Assembly (NCBI RefSeq): GCF_017355855.1
Contig: NZ_JAFEWD010000010.1
Coordinates: forward strand, 147,797-211,796
Length of the DNA stretch: 64,000 nt
Direction of reading: 5' to 3'
DNA from: Pedobacter sp. SYSU D00535
GTDB lineage: Bacteria > Bacteroidota > Bacteroidia > Sphingobacteriales > Sphingobacteriaceae
This document shows positions 54,395 through 63,200 of the stretch, in pieces (the first letter of the stretch is position 1; each line of letters opens with the position of its first letter). Made by a program: the position numbers and the translations under genes. Below the pieces are notes generated by a model. That model searched no databases and was not told the origin of the DNA. It saw only the letters and a program-made list of their open reading frames with translations.

Positions 54395-55461
54395 GACTTT
54401 CGCAGTTTTTTACCTTCTCCTCTTTTGGGATGAAGGGTGGCATCCTGATTCAATCCAAACTTTTCCTGGTACCAGGGCGAGGAGTTTTTCACCGGCTTTC
54501 CGATCATCATGCGGAAGTATTTCCAGCCCAGGCGCAGCTCCTTGAAAAAATGGGAAGGAGGGTTGTAGCCGTAGGCCCGGTACTTACCCGGTTTTACTTT
54601 TTCCTTCAGTGTTACAAAAGAAGCAAACCCCTTTACCCAGTTTTCGAATTGCTGCATGACGCCCTCGTCCTGCACCATATTCTCTGCCTGGCTTTCGCTG
54701 TACTTTTTATCTTTCCCGAAAAGCGCATACTGCCATAGGTGGTCCGGAACTTCGATCCCGCCATAGCGGCATTGCCATACAAGTGGAGCATAGGCATCGC
54801 GTTCATTTTCAAAAGGCTCCTGCTGCGGGTTAAAATAGTGCTTGTGCTGGAGTACTTTAGGGCGTCCGCTTTCGTCTATTTCGTCTCCGCCAAGGTCACC
54901 GTAGCAGAAAAAGGCGGCGGTGCGTCCTTCGAGGTGATTCACACTCAAAGCTTCCCAGTCCGGCGAATGCTCTAGGCGCATGGCCTTCTCGGCATCTTTA
55001 TGATCGATCAATCGCTCATCCGGGTTGCCGCCGTTCATACAGACCAGCCGGTCGAACATCAGTTTCAAGTTGCTGGTGGGACCGTACCAGTTGATCGGAC
55101 CAATGATCGCCCAAGCGTCCGCCATATCCAGTCGCGAATACAAATCCAGGTTCCACATCAGGTCAGGTTCCTTGCCGTCGTTCTTTCGGTAGCAGTTGCA
55201 GGGCCAGACGCATAAAGCCATTGAGGTGGAAACGCAGGCATTACAACTCTGGATCCGTTCCCGGTTGTACACGTTCCCCAAATCCTCATAGTCGATCTCC
55301 CAGTCCTGCGGAAGCAAGTCCGCCATGCGAAGCATCAGCATGCGCGACTTACTATCGACACCCGGACAATTATACTGCCTGCGCTGCGAACCACTGATGA
55401 TTAAAACACGAAAGGGTCTCTCTTCCGGAGGAAGTTTAGCGTTACGGTCGTTGGGCTTCAT
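54391..55461 (-). CDS. Flavodoxin-like NAD(P)H-dependent oxidoreductase with Cys cluster
   Basis: A 356-residue protein with an N-terminal flavodoxin fold: FRVLIISGSQRR (phosphate-binding loop for FMN), ADAWAIIGPINWYGPTSNLKLMFDR. A cysteine cluster, CNACVSTSMALCVWPCNCY, is inserted after the second strand, which is unusual for plain FMN reductases. The C-terminal 130 residues have no recognised motif. Fifth gene of the arsenosugar-type operon; start is 9 bases after the stop of the glycosyltransferase gene. Confidence 0.72.
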   Translation of the reverse strand: MKPNDRNAKLPPEERPFRVLIISGSQRRQYNCPGVDSKSRMLMLRMADLLPQDWEIDYEDLGNVYNRERIQSCNACVSTSMALCVWPCNCYRKNDGKEPDLMWNLDLYSRLDMADAWAIIGPINWYGPTSNLKLMFDRLVCMNGGNPDERLIDHKDAEKAMRLEHSPDWEALSVNHLEGRTAAFFCYGDLGGDEIDESGRPKVLQHKHYFNPQQEPFENERDAYAPLVWQCRYGGIEVPDHLWQYALFGKDKKYSESQAENMVQDEGVMQQFENWVKGFASFVTLKEKVKPGKYRAYGYNPPSHFFKELRLGWKYFRMMIGKPVKNSSPWYQEKFGLNQDATLHPKRGEGKKLRKS

Positions 55462-55470
55462 AGGTTCTAA

Positions 55471-56169
55471 TTAAACTTTGTCCTGCCGGATAAGTTTGCG
55501 ATAGGTATGTACCAATTTTTGCTGTGAAAAACCGAGCTGGTACATAAAGAAGATCAGGAAGAAAATCGCCTGCGTTCTGTAGATGCCGTTCTGGAGGTAT
55601 TTCCGCGAGGAGGTAAGAACCGGTTTCCGGATCACTGTAAAGGGCGAAAGTTTCCTGATGCGTTGGATGATCTCCTGGTCTTCCATCACGATATGCCGTT
55701 CACAAAAGCCGCCTGCCCCCAGAAATACATCTTTAGCAACAAACAAACTCTGATCGCCGAAGCGGAAGTAGTTAAAGTCGAAGCGGGTAAACCAGCAATT
55801 CGCCTGTAAAAACCAGTGCGGATGATCGAAGGCCAGCATAAAACAGCCGGCATGCTGTCCCTGCGCTACGGCAGATAGAATATCATGACTAAAGCCTTCC
55901 GGTGGAAGGGTATCCGCATGTAAAAAGTAGAGCACCTCTGCTGTAGCAAGCGATGCGCCGTAATTCATCTGTGCGGAGCGACCTTTGATAGGACTGATCA
56001 CCGCTTTGGCTCCGGCCCGGGCAGCAATTTGAAGGGTTTCATCGGTACTGCCGCCATCGACAACGATGACTTCCCGGATATGATCTGCATCCGCTATTTC
56101 CTTTATCCGGCGGATGGTGTTTCCAATACAGCTGGCTTCGTTAAAGGCAGGGATGATGATGCTGATCAT
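55471..56169 (-). CDS. Family 2 glycosyltransferase of the TIGR04283 arsenosugar type
   Basis: A 232-residue GT-A enzyme: MISIIIPAFNEASCIGNTI, VVDGGSTDETLQIA, and FLHADTLPPEGF, where the metal-binding D-x-D is read as HAD. C-terminal amphipathic helix RTQAIFFLIFFMYQLGF may associate with the membrane. This matches the glycosyltransferase placed by name in arsenosugar biosynthesis clusters (TIGR04283). Its start overlaps the stop of the TIGR04282-type gene by four bases. Confidence 0.88.
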   Translation of the reverse strand: MISIIIPAFNEASCIGNTIRRIKEIADADHIREVIVVDGGSTDETLQIAARAGAKAVISPIKGRSAQMNYGASLATAEVLYFLHADTLPPEGFSHDILSAVAQGQHAGCFMLAFDHPHWFLQANCWFTRFDFNYFRFGDQSLFVAKDVFLGAGGFCERHIVMEDQEIIQRIRKLSPFTVIRKPVLTSSRKYLQNGIYRTQAIFFLIFFMYQLGFSQQKLVHTYRKLIRQDKV

Positions 56170-56756
56170 AGTTCCACATTCGCAGCGAACCGTAGCCAGT
56201 CCTGCTCTTCGTCAATATCACTCAGTTCTGTTAAAAGGGTGTGGGTATGGCCGTTTAGCTTAACCGCCCTCATCGTCTTTTTCAAGACATCGGCACTGCT
56301 CCACGGGATGTCTTCAAACAATTCCTCGTGCAGGAACTTCATACCCAGCAGGTAGTAACCTCCGTCTGTTGCAGGGCCAATGACTACCTCAGATTCTTCC
56401 AGTGCACTGAATGCCTGATCAACGATTTTCGAAGTAATCTCGAGCGAATCGCTGCCAATAATAACGGCTTTTTTATAGCCGGCGTCCAGTATTTGCCGGA
56501 AGGCATTCTTCATCCGCTCCCCCAAATCCTGTCCACTTTGGAGCTGCGAAGAAAATCGATGCAGGTCCTGCTCTGGGATAAAGTCGGAATAGAAAACGTA
56601 TTTATCTGCGTTTACTCTTTCCGCAGTCCGGTAGGTGTATTTAAGCAGGTAGCTGTAAATAGCATAGGCTTTTTCTTCGCCTACCGTAGCAGCAAGGCGG
56701 GTTTTTACCTTTCCCATCTGCAGGTTTTTTACAAAGATGATGAGTGCATTTTCCAT
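56166..56756 (-). CDS. TIGR04282-type (DUF2064) glycosyltransferase
   Basis: A 196-residue nucleotide-sugar-transferase-like protein. ALIIFVKNLQMGKVKTRLA is the N-terminal nucleotide-binding motif of the DUF2064 family, and VIIGSDSLEIT and VVIGPATDGGYYLLGMK are the central motifs. The ATG at 56756 is preferred: the ORF extension to 56807 overlaps the end of the radical SAM gene. Sits one base after the radical SAM stop and overlaps the next glycosyltransferase, so the three are translationally coupled. Confidence 0.9.
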   Translation of the reverse strand: MENALIIFVKNLQMGKVKTRLAATVGEEKAYAIYSYLLKYTYRTAERVNADKYVFYSDFIPEQDLHRFSSQLQSGQDLGERMKNAFRQILDAGYKKAVIIGSDSLEITSKIVDQAFSALEESEVVIGPATDGGYYLLGMKFLHEELFEDIPWSSADVLKKTMRAVKLNGHTHTLLTELSDIDEEQDWLRFAANVEL

Positions 56757-56757
56757 G

Positions 56758-57795
56758 TCAGGCCGTTGCTCCTCCGCAGCTGGAGCCAGCACCCGCTGTA
56801 CAGCCATAGCAATGCTGGCCGATGACGATCGATCTGCTGTTAAGCTCTTCGGGTTTAAACTCGCTGATGTGCTGGGATGTTGCTGAAACCTTCAGGTCCA
56901 GCATCTGGTTAAAGTCGCAGTCGTATAAGTAGCCATCCCAGCTGACCGAAATGGTATTCCGGCACATTACGTTGTAGGCGGCAGAAGGGTTGAATGCGGC
57001 GGTAAGCTTTTCCATATACCGTTGGTAATTACCGCTGCTGATCAGGTAATCGAGGTAGCGACTGATCGGCATATTGGTGATAGTGTACAGATGATTGAAA
57101 TCAATGCCGAACTGTTCCTTCAACGCTTGTTTGTATTCCTTCTCGAGTGAACTTTGCGCAGGGGGCAGAAAGGCTCCCGCCGGATTGTACACCAAATTGA
57201 GCAGTAGTCCCGTTCCTTCTTTTCCGTAACCGGCAGCATTAAGCATTTGAAGGGCTTTAATGCTGTCTTCAAACACCCCATTGCCACGCTGTCGGTCCGT
57301 TCTGTCCTGTGTATAAAAGGGAAGGGAAGAAACGACTTCAACGCCGTGCTCCCTGAAAAAATCAGGAAGGTCCTGATACTTCCGGTTGGCAAGGATGATG
57401 GTGAGGTTGCAGCGGACGATGATATGTTTTCCCAGTTTTTTAATCTCGGAAACGAACCAGCGGAAGTGGGGGTTCATCTCTGGCGCACCGCCGGTGATAT
57501 CTACAATGCCGATTTCAGGGTTGGCTTGCAAGGCCTGCAGGCATAACTCCATCGTTTCGGTGCTCATGATCTCCTTGCGATCTGGTCCGGCATCCACATG
57601 GCAATGCTTACACACCTGATTGCACATCTTGCCGATATTCACCTGGAAGATGTGCAGCCCGGTAGGCCTTAGGGGGAGTAGGTCCAGCTCATCCAGCTGT
57701 TGCTGAAAAGGAGTCCACAAACTAGCTTTTTCCAGAACCTCCAGCTGGTGTTCTGAATCCGACAATACATTTCCCTGTGCTTTTAAGGACTTCAT
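56758..57795 (-). CDS. arsS: ArsS-type radical SAM enzyme (arsenosugar biosynthesis)
   Basis: A 345-residue radical SAM protein starting at ATG 57795, three bases after the CMD stop. The iron-sulfur motif C-x3-C-x2-C is at residues 58-65 (CNQVCKHC), followed by DITGGAPEMNPHF, the SAM-binding GGE-like motif. The C-terminal half has further cysteines (NVMCRN, YDCDFNQ) and ends in CYGCTAGAGSSCGGATA, the Cys-rich tail typical of TIGR04167/ArsS. In studied systems ArsS adds a 5'-deoxyadenosyl group to dimethylarsinic acid from ArsM. No arsM is visible here. Confidence 0.9.
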   Translation of the reverse strand: MKSLKAQGNVLSDSEHQLEVLEKASLWTPFQQQLDELDLLPLRPTGLHIFQVNIGKMCNQVCKHCHVDAGPDRKEIMSTETMELCLQALQANPEIGIVDITGGAPEMNPHFRWFVSEIKKLGKHIIVRCNLTIILANRKYQDLPDFFREHGVEVVSSLPFYTQDRTDRQRGNGVFEDSIKALQMLNAAGYGKEGTGLLLNLVYNPAGAFLPPAQSSLEKEYKQALKEQFGIDFNHLYTITNMPISRYLDYLISSGNYQRYMEKLTAAFNPSAAYNVMCRNTISVSWDGYLYDCDFNQMLDLKVSATSQHISEFKPEELNSRSIVIGQHCYGCTAGAGSSCGGATA

Positions 57796-57798
57796 CAA

Positions 57799-58134
57799 CT
57801 ACATCGCTATCTCTTTCACTTTGTTCATCATCTGTACGCTGTGCACCAGGGATGAACCTCCTCTGATGGCAGTCGCCACATGGACGGCCTCCATCAACTG
57901 AGCCTCGCTCCAGCCTTTTTCAAACGCATCGCTGCTATAGGCATCTATACAATAGGGGCATTGAACAGTATGCGCAACGGCCAGAGCAATCAGCGATTTT
58001 TCCCGTGCGCTCAGGGCACTGTCTTTAAATACCTCGCCATAATAGCTGAAAAATTTGTCGGCAAGTTCTTTCTGAAACTCACCCACATTACCGAATTTCT
58101 TCAGGTCGTCTGAATTGTAGTAGTGATTGTCCAT
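57799..58134 (-). CDS. Carboxymuconolactone-decarboxylase-like (AhpD-type) protein of arsenosugar clusters
   Basis: A 111-residue helical protein with the AhpD-like core VAHTVQCPYCIDAYSSDAF: a CPYC redox pair with a following His/Asp pattern, and AREKSLIALAVA upstream. It matches TIGR04169, described as an arsenosugar-associated peroxidase-like protein. First gene of the six-gene leftward operon; the next gene starts three bases after its stop. May reduce or protect a thiol or arsenic intermediate. Confidence 0.9.
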   Translation of the reverse strand: MDNHYYNSDDLKKFGNVGEFQKELADKFFSYYGEVFKDSALSAREKSLIALAVAHTVQCPYCIDAYSSDAFEKGWSEAQLMEAVHVATAIRGGSSLVHSVQMMNKVKEIAM

Positions 58135-58394
58135 GTGCTTAATTCATTGAGAGGAGATCGTTAAGGCAGGTGTTTGCGTGACCCTATTTTAACTGTTCTT
58201 CGTTATGATAAACATTGGTGGGAGGGAAAAGTTCGGCAAATGAGGGCGATTGCAATAAATTCAATAGAGGTTTTGTTGTTAGCTATATGCTTAACTGTTT
58301 GGGCTTCCGACTTTTCCCGGCTAATTGTTTTTTTGATAAACAAGCGATACAAAGTTCAGTTAATAGATCGAACGCTCTAAAAGTTCATCTACCT

Positions 58395-59402
58395 ATGAAT
58401 GAAGAAAATAAAATGAGTCGCCGACAAGTTCTCGGTGGCTTGAGTGCCGGTCTGGCAGCAGCAGTGGTTTCACCTGCTTTTGGATCACAGGGAGCCAACC
58501 TTTTCACTGTGACCGGTCCTCCTGATCTGACTGATCCAACCACTAAATATCCCAAACCTCCTTTCAGCCCCGAGTTTCAGCCCTGGCCGGGTTTAGCGGG
58601 AAAAATGACCCCACGGCCGGATCACGGAGAGAAGAGCTATAAGGGTTCCGGCAGACTTGCAGGACGGAAAGCCCTGATCACCGGGGGAGACTCAGGCATT
58701 GGGCGGGCAGCTGCTATTGCCTATGCCCGGGAAGGTGCGGATGTAGCCATTAACTATCTTCCTGCCGAGGAAGCAGATGCAAAGGAAGTGATTGCATTGA
58801 TCAAAGCAGAGGGCCGCAAAGCAGTGGCCATTCCGGGAGATCTAAGGGACGAGGCTTTTTGTCAACGGCTGGTAGCCGAGGCGGTAAAGGGTCTCGGGGG
58901 ACTGGATATCCTGGTCAACAATGCGGCCCGCCAACAGACGAAGCCATCTATCGCAGATATCACATCGGAACAGTTTGACTGGACCATGAAGACCAATGTG
59001 TATGCTCCCTTCTGGATCACCAAAGCAGCACTTCCTCATCTTAAGCCAGGCTCGTCTATTATTGCTACCACCTCTGTACAGGCCACCGATCCTTCGGGCG
59101 ACCTGTTCGATTATGCGCAGACCAAAGCAGCGAATACTGCCTACGTACGGTCCTTAGCAAAGCAGCTGGGACCGAAAGGTATCCGGGTAAATGGAGTGGC
59201 TCCCGGTCCGATCTGGACACCACTGCAAGTTAGTGGCGGCGCTACTGCCGAGAAGTTGAAAACCTTTGGCGGAGATACACCCATGGGAAGACCAGGCCAA
59301 CCAGCAGAGCTCGCATCAATCTACGTTCAGCTCGCCGCCAACGATGCCAGTTATGCTACCGGTCAGGTGTATGGTGCGGCAGGCGGGGGAGGGCAACCTT
59401 AA
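58395..59402 (+). CDS. Tat-exported SDR oxidoreductase (YdaD/general stress type)
   Basis: From ATG 58395 the protein (335 aa) begins [20 protein letters not shown], a twin-arginine signal (SRRQVLGG) followed by a hydrophobic stretch and APAFG-type cleavage region, so it is exported folded. A Pro-rich linker ([15 protein letters not shown]) leads to the SDR domain: [21 protein letters not shown], and the Tyr-x-x-x-Lys pair in [10 protein letters not shown]. Cytoplasmic members are general-stress dehydrogenases; a periplasmic copy is less usual. The ORF can be extended upstream to 58215 but lacks support there. Confidence 0.88.
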   Translation: MNEENKMSRRQVLGGLSAGLAAAVVSPAFGSQGANLFTVTGPPDLTDPTTKYPKPPFSPEFQPWPGLAGKMTPRPDHGEKSYKGSGRLAGRKALITGGDSGIGRAAAIAYAREGADVAINYLPAEEADAKEVIALIKAEGRKAVAIPGDLRDEAFCQRLVAEAVKGLGGLDILVNNAARQQTKPSIADITSEQFDWTMKTNVYAPFWITKAALPHLKPGSSIIATTSVQATDPSGDLFDYAQTKAANTAYVRSLAKQLGPKGIRVNGVAPGPIWTPLQVSGGATAEKLKTFGGDTPMGRPGQPAELASIYVQLAANDASYATGQVYGAAGGGGQP

Positions 59403-59509
59403 AGTATCTTCCGGAGTTGCTACGGGATAGAGTTTTTAACAGGACAGCATGTTGAGAAGAACAGCCCTGCACACTAGCTGCTGCAGGGGCCGTTCAATTA
59501 CTCTGATTA

Positions 59510-59890
59510 CTACTGGTCAGCTGAAAAAGCGAGGGTGGTCATTAGCGCATTTTCACTCTGCCGGCTATCCAGGCGGCTGTGCTGGATCACCACCGGTACA
59601 TTCGATGAAAAAACACTGGCATACTCCGTCGCTCGGGGCACCGGCTCCGGGTCCGTCAGATCATTGAAGCGGATATGCCTGGTTCTTCTGGCAGGCACTG
59701 TTATCCGGTAGGGGCCAACGGGCTCGCGGTCGGCGAAATATAAAGTGAGTTCAATACTTGCATCCTCTTCATTCGTATTCAGGATACACGCTGTTTCATG
59801 ACTGGTCATGTCTGGTGCGGGACCGGTACTTTGTTCCGGGATGTAGCCTTCTGCAATAGCCCAGTATCTTTTTCCGATGCTAGTTCTCAT
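59510..59890 (-). CDS. Anabaena-sensory-rhodopsin-transducer-like (ASRT) protein
   Basis: A 126-residue beta-rich protein matching the ASRT family closely: RYWAIAEGYIPEQSTGPAPD, MTSHETACILNTNEEDASIE, PYRITVPARRTRHIRFNDL, DPEPVPRATEYASVFSSNVP and VVIQHSRLDSRQSENALMTT. In Anabaena the protein binds a rhodopsin; family members elsewhere lack one and may bind sugars or nucleotides. No rhodopsin gene is in the window. It starts three bases after the GH13 stop, so it is cotranslated with a trehalose-synthase-like enzyme. Confidence 0.9.
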   Translation of the reverse strand: MRTSIGKRYWAIAEGYIPEQSTGPAPDMTSHETACILNTNEEDASIELTLYFADREPVGPYRITVPARRTRHIRFNDLTDPEPVPRATEYASVFSSNVPVVIQHSRLDSRQSENALMTTLAFSADQ

Positions 59891-59893
59891 ATT

Positions 59894-61516
59894 TTATTGA
59901 TTATTTTGATATTTATACCACTTGTAGCCGTAGGGGGAAAGGATCAAAGAGTCATCTTCCTGTTTACTAAAGGCATCGCCAAACAACTCTGCCAGTCTGC
60001 TGGATTCAATAGAAAGATCACTCCAATTAACTATCAGCTCTCGCGATGAAAGATTATGGAATAGATAGGCTAAGCCTTCCTGATGCTGAAAGCGCTGCAG
60101 GAAGAGTCCGCGCTGCGCTGTCTCGATAACAGCGCGTGCTCCATAACCTATCTCCGGAAATTGTTTCCGGGCAATGATCAGCCGCTCTACCCAGCTTAAG
60201 AAGGAGGAAGCGTCCTGTTGCTGCTTTCGGACGTTCACCGCCTGAAATCCAAATGCTTCATCATCAATCACCGGTACATTCTTGTTCGTATGGGATACTG
60301 AAAAGCCAGCTTCAGGAGCTTCTGACCATTGCATGGGAGTGCGCACACTCGCCCGCCCCTTAAGCTCCAGGTTTTCTCCCATCCCTATTTCATCCCCATA
60401 ACGCACCATAGGAGTCCCGGGTAAGGAAAAAAGCAGACTATAGGCCAGTTCCATATGCTTCCGGTCGGCCTTTAACATTGGAGCTATTCTTCTCCGGATG
60501 CCACTTTCAAATACCAACATGTTCTTATCGGGCGCAAATCTGCGATAGATTGATTGCCGTTGCTGCTCGTTTAAGAGTTGGAGGGACAGTTCATCGTGAT
60601 GCCTTAGAAAATTAAGCCATTGGTTCTGAGGGAAGAGTCCCGGTTCTCTTTCATATGCCCTGCCTAAGTGGGAGGCGTCTTCTTCTGCGAGGGCCAGAAA
60701 CAGATGCTGGTTGATGAAAAAATTGAAAGCCATATGCATGCGCTCACCTTTCTGAAAATAGGTGTGCATATTTTCCGGCTCCAAATTCGTTTCCGCAAGT
60801 AATATCGCATCACTTTTTCGCAGCGAAATAAATTCCCGCATCTCTTCGAAAAAGCAGGAAAGCTGGTATTCGCCCGGGTTATCCATGCCATAGGTCTCGA
60901 TCAGTCTTTCTGCAGCATCGATACGGAAGCCGGAGACTCCCAACCGCAACCAGAAGCCCATGACGCGCAGGATTTCCGAACGCACTTCCGGATTAGCAAT
61001 ATTCAAGTCAGGCTGTTCTCTGTAAAAGCGGTGCAGGTAATACTTCCCGGCTTTTTCATTGTAAGTCCACAAGGTATCTACTTCCCCCTTTAACATGGGC
61101 TCCATCTCCCCATGCGCCTGTGGATCATCCGACCAGATATAATAGTTGAAGTAGCCGGACTGCGGGTTCTCGACGGCTTCTTGAAACCAGGGATGATCGA
61201 TGGAGGTATGGTTCACGACGAGGTCGATCAGGATGCGGATGCCCAATTGGCCGGCCTTGTCCATCAATTCGGCAAAGTCTCCCAAGGTTCCCAGGCGAGG
61301 GTCGACATTATAATAGTCGGTGATGTCGTACCCGTTATCCCGGTTAGGAGAGGGGAAGAAAGGCAGCAGCCAAATGCAAGTGATACCCAGGCCGCTCAGG
61401 TAATCCAGCTTCTGGATCAATCCCTGAAAATCACCGATGCCGTCGCCGTTAGCATCGTAGAAGGTTTCAATGTCTAAAGAGTAAAATATTGCGTTTTTAT
61501 ACCAAATATGATTCAT
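59894..61516 (-). CDS. GH13 trehalose-synthase-like / alpha-glucosidase-like enzyme, cytoplasmic
   Basis: A 540-residue enzyme without signal peptide. GH13 motifs: DIETFYDANGDGIGDFQGL, LIDLVVNHTS, nucleophile Asp in SGFRIDAAERL, Glu in LLAETNLEPE and the third acid in FLRHHDELSL. The C-terminal beta domain ends LSPYGYKWYKY. The NGDGIGDF calcium-site loop and the overall order fit trehalose synthase (maltose to trehalose) as well as oligo-1,6-glucosidase-like relatives. Cotranscribed with the ASRT gene (three-base spacing). Confidence 0.86.
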   Translation of the reverse strand: MNHIWYKNAIFYSLDIETFYDANGDGIGDFQGLIQKLDYLSGLGITCIWLLPFFPSPNRDNGYDITDYYNVDPRLGTLGDFAELMDKAGQLGIRILIDLVVNHTSIDHPWFQEAVENPQSGYFNYYIWSDDPQAHGEMEPMLKGEVDTLWTYNEKAGKYYLHRFYREQPDLNIANPEVRSEILRVMGFWLRLGVSGFRIDAAERLIETYGMDNPGEYQLSCFFEEMREFISLRKSDAILLAETNLEPENMHTYFQKGERMHMAFNFFINQHLFLALAEEDASHLGRAYEREPGLFPQNQWLNFLRHHDELSLQLLNEQQRQSIYRRFAPDKNMLVFESGIRRRIAPMLKADRKHMELAYSLLFSLPGTPMVRYGDEIGMGENLELKGRASVRTPMQWSEAPEAGFSVSHTNKNVPVIDDEAFGFQAVNVRKQQQDASSFLSWVERLIIARKQFPEIGYGARAVIETAQRGLFLQRFQHQEGLAYLFHNLSSRELIVNWSDLSIESSRLAELFGDAFSKQEDDSLILSPYGYKWYKYQNNQ

Positions 61517-61517
61517 G

Positions 61518-61762
61518 CTATTTTACTGATGTTTGAAGCCGGATGACACCTGCTAACTGCAGGATATAAACGGCTGCAAGTACGGTGAAGGTGATGCCCG
61601 CTATGATCGGCCCGCTTGCCTTCGGGGGACTTTAGCGATTTCAACGTCTTCATTTTCGGTAAACTTCAGTTCTAACCCTAACCAAATGTGGATTGTTTGG
61701 GTTGAAAGAAACCTTAATCCTGCATTGACAGTTAAATAGAAACGCTTACATGCAAGAGAACT
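61518..61762 (-). pseudogene. Possible small membrane protein with a frameshift, upstream of the GH13 gene
   Basis: On the minus strand the frame NAGLRFLSTQTIHIWLGLEL into NEDVEIAKV continues, if one base is added to the five-G run at 61624-61628, as PPKASGPIIAGITFTVLAAV and YILQLAGVIRLQTSVK, a clear membrane helix ending one base before the GH13 ATG. There is no good start codon in the first part (open from 61762). A weak candidate for a broken third gene of the ASRT-GH13 unit. The rest of the gap to 61899 shows no other feature. Confidence 0.3.
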
Positions 61763-61899
61763 TTAATATCCACTTGAGGAGGAACTGGCTTAGATGATGC
61801 AGGAGGAGCTCTTGATAAAGGGATCGGCTTGAATGAATTAGCTGTGAGCTGTAAGAATTGTCAACGAATATTAATATATCTAATCTTAGAAATCTGCAG

Positions 61900-62988
61900 A
61901 TGAAAAGCATCTCTATCTATCGTATTAATGCCGTTCTGTTAATGATTATCCTGCTGGCGGTAATTTTATATTTCGGAAAGGCCTTTCTTATACCACTGTT
62001 CCTGGGCATCCTGTTAGTGATGTTATTGGTTCCCGTTTGCGATAAGCTGGAGAAATGGGGGATGAGCCGGATCTGGTCTAGCATAAGTGGCGTGCTGATC
62101 ATTGTACTTTTTGTTGCCGCAATTTTGGGAATCATTGCAGCCCAGGGAGTCAGTTTATCCCAGGACATGCCCAGGATGCAGGAAAAAGCGCAGCAGCTGT
62201 ATCAGCAGGTGCAGGACTGGATACAAAGCCAGTACGGGATATCCCCGCAGGAACAACAATCTTACCTGCAAAAGGGAATGAAGAAAGCTTCCTCCTCCTC
62301 CTCCGGGTCTTTCGGGAAGTCTTTTTTCTCCAGCCTGATGAGCATGCTGACCGGTTTTGTGCTGGTACTGCTCTACTCTTTCTTTCTGTTGTGGAAACGC
62401 GACAAATATCGGGAGTTTTTCCTGAAGCTGGTGAATGAAGAAAACCGGGAGGAAACAGGCCGGGAACTCGACCAGATCCGGCAGGTTGCTTCCAAATATC
62501 TTATTGGTCGGCTGATTTCGATGGTCTTTCTTGCTGTATTCTATATTATTGGTTTTTCCATCGTCGGCCTTCCTAATGGTCCGCTGGTGGCCCTGGTAGC
62601 GGTCATTCCAACCATAATTCCTTATGTGGGTTCTATTGTCGGCGGGATTTTCCCTGTTGCCATGGCCCTCGTGGGCGACTCTTCCGGTGTCCTTCTTCCG
62701 GTAGTTATTATCCTGGTAGTAGCACAGATCATTGATAATAATATCATTGAACCCTTGGTAGAAGGGGAATCTTTGGATATCAGTCCCTTTTTTACCATTG
62801 TCGCTATTGTGCTCGGAGAACTGGTATGGGGCGTGGCCGGGATGATCTTATTTATTCCGATGTTCGCCATCCTTAAAATTGTATGTGATCATTTACCCGT
62901 ACTTCATCCCTACAGCTTCCTTTTGGATAATGATCTGAATGAGCCGGGCTGGGTACTTAAAATAAAAGAGTGGTTTAAAAAGAAGTGA
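61900..62988 (+). CDS. AI-2E family (PF01594) membrane protein
   Basis: A 362-residue integral membrane protein from ATG 61900 (TTG at 61858 also in frame). Hydrophobic helices at both ends, a soluble coiled-coil-like segment (about 95-140), and the family motifs VALVAVIPTIIPYVGSIVGG, DNNIIEPLVEGESLDI and VWGVAGMILFIPMFA. Family includes TqsA-type and PerM-type exporters and sodium/proton antiporter-like proteins; the autoinducer-2 name is only historical. Isolated, in an area of stress-linked genes. Confidence 0.93.
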   Translation: MKSISIYRINAVLLMIILLAVILYFGKAFLIPLFLGILLVMLLVPVCDKLEKWGMSRIWSSISGVLIIVLFVAAILGIIAAQGVSLSQDMPRMQEKAQQLYQQVQDWIQSQYGISPQEQQSYLQKGMKKASSSSSGSFGKSFFSSLMSMLTGFVLVLLYSFFLLWKRDKYREFFLKLVNEENREETGRELDQIRQVASKYLIGRLISMVFLAVFYIIGFSIVGLPNGPLVALVAVIPTIIPYVGSIVGGIFPVAMALVGDSSGVLLPVVIILVVAQIIDNNIIEPLVEGESLDISPFFTIVAIVLGELVWGVAGMILFIPMFAILKIVCDHLPVLHPYSFLLDNDLNEPGWVLKIKEWFKKK

Positions 62989-63025
62989 TATGAGTGACAG
63001 ATTCTTAATTAGGTCCAGCTGTGTC

Positions 63026-63050
63026 TAGCGCAAGCGCCTCGCTTGTGCTA
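63026..63050. repeat. GC-rich REP-like hairpin
   Basis: TAGCGCAAGCG and CGCTTGTGCTA pair over 11 bp (one wobble) with CCT in the loop. It lies 38 bases after the AI-2E gene and may serve as its terminator or be a REP unit, being GC-rich and next to other repeats. Confidence 0.55.
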
Positions 63051-63081
63051 TTGTATAAGTTGGACATCTGACAAGCCCTTC

Positions 63082-63147
63082 CGAAGGAAGACGCAGCGTC
63101 CCTTCCTTTGCTATGGCTTCCGCCGAGGAGACTCTGCGAGGAAGCAA
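63082..63147. repeat. 66-bp repeat, copy A
   Basis: Matches 63444-63509 with one visible mismatch (GCGTC versus GAGTC). It contains CGCAG(C/A)GTC and GACTCTGCG arms, related to the hairpin inside the 203-bp repeats. Confidence 0.8.
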
Positions 63148-63200
63148 GTAATATGAGCGCCTGATTAAGAGCGTATTATTCTTTCTTGTAACTGCTTTTC

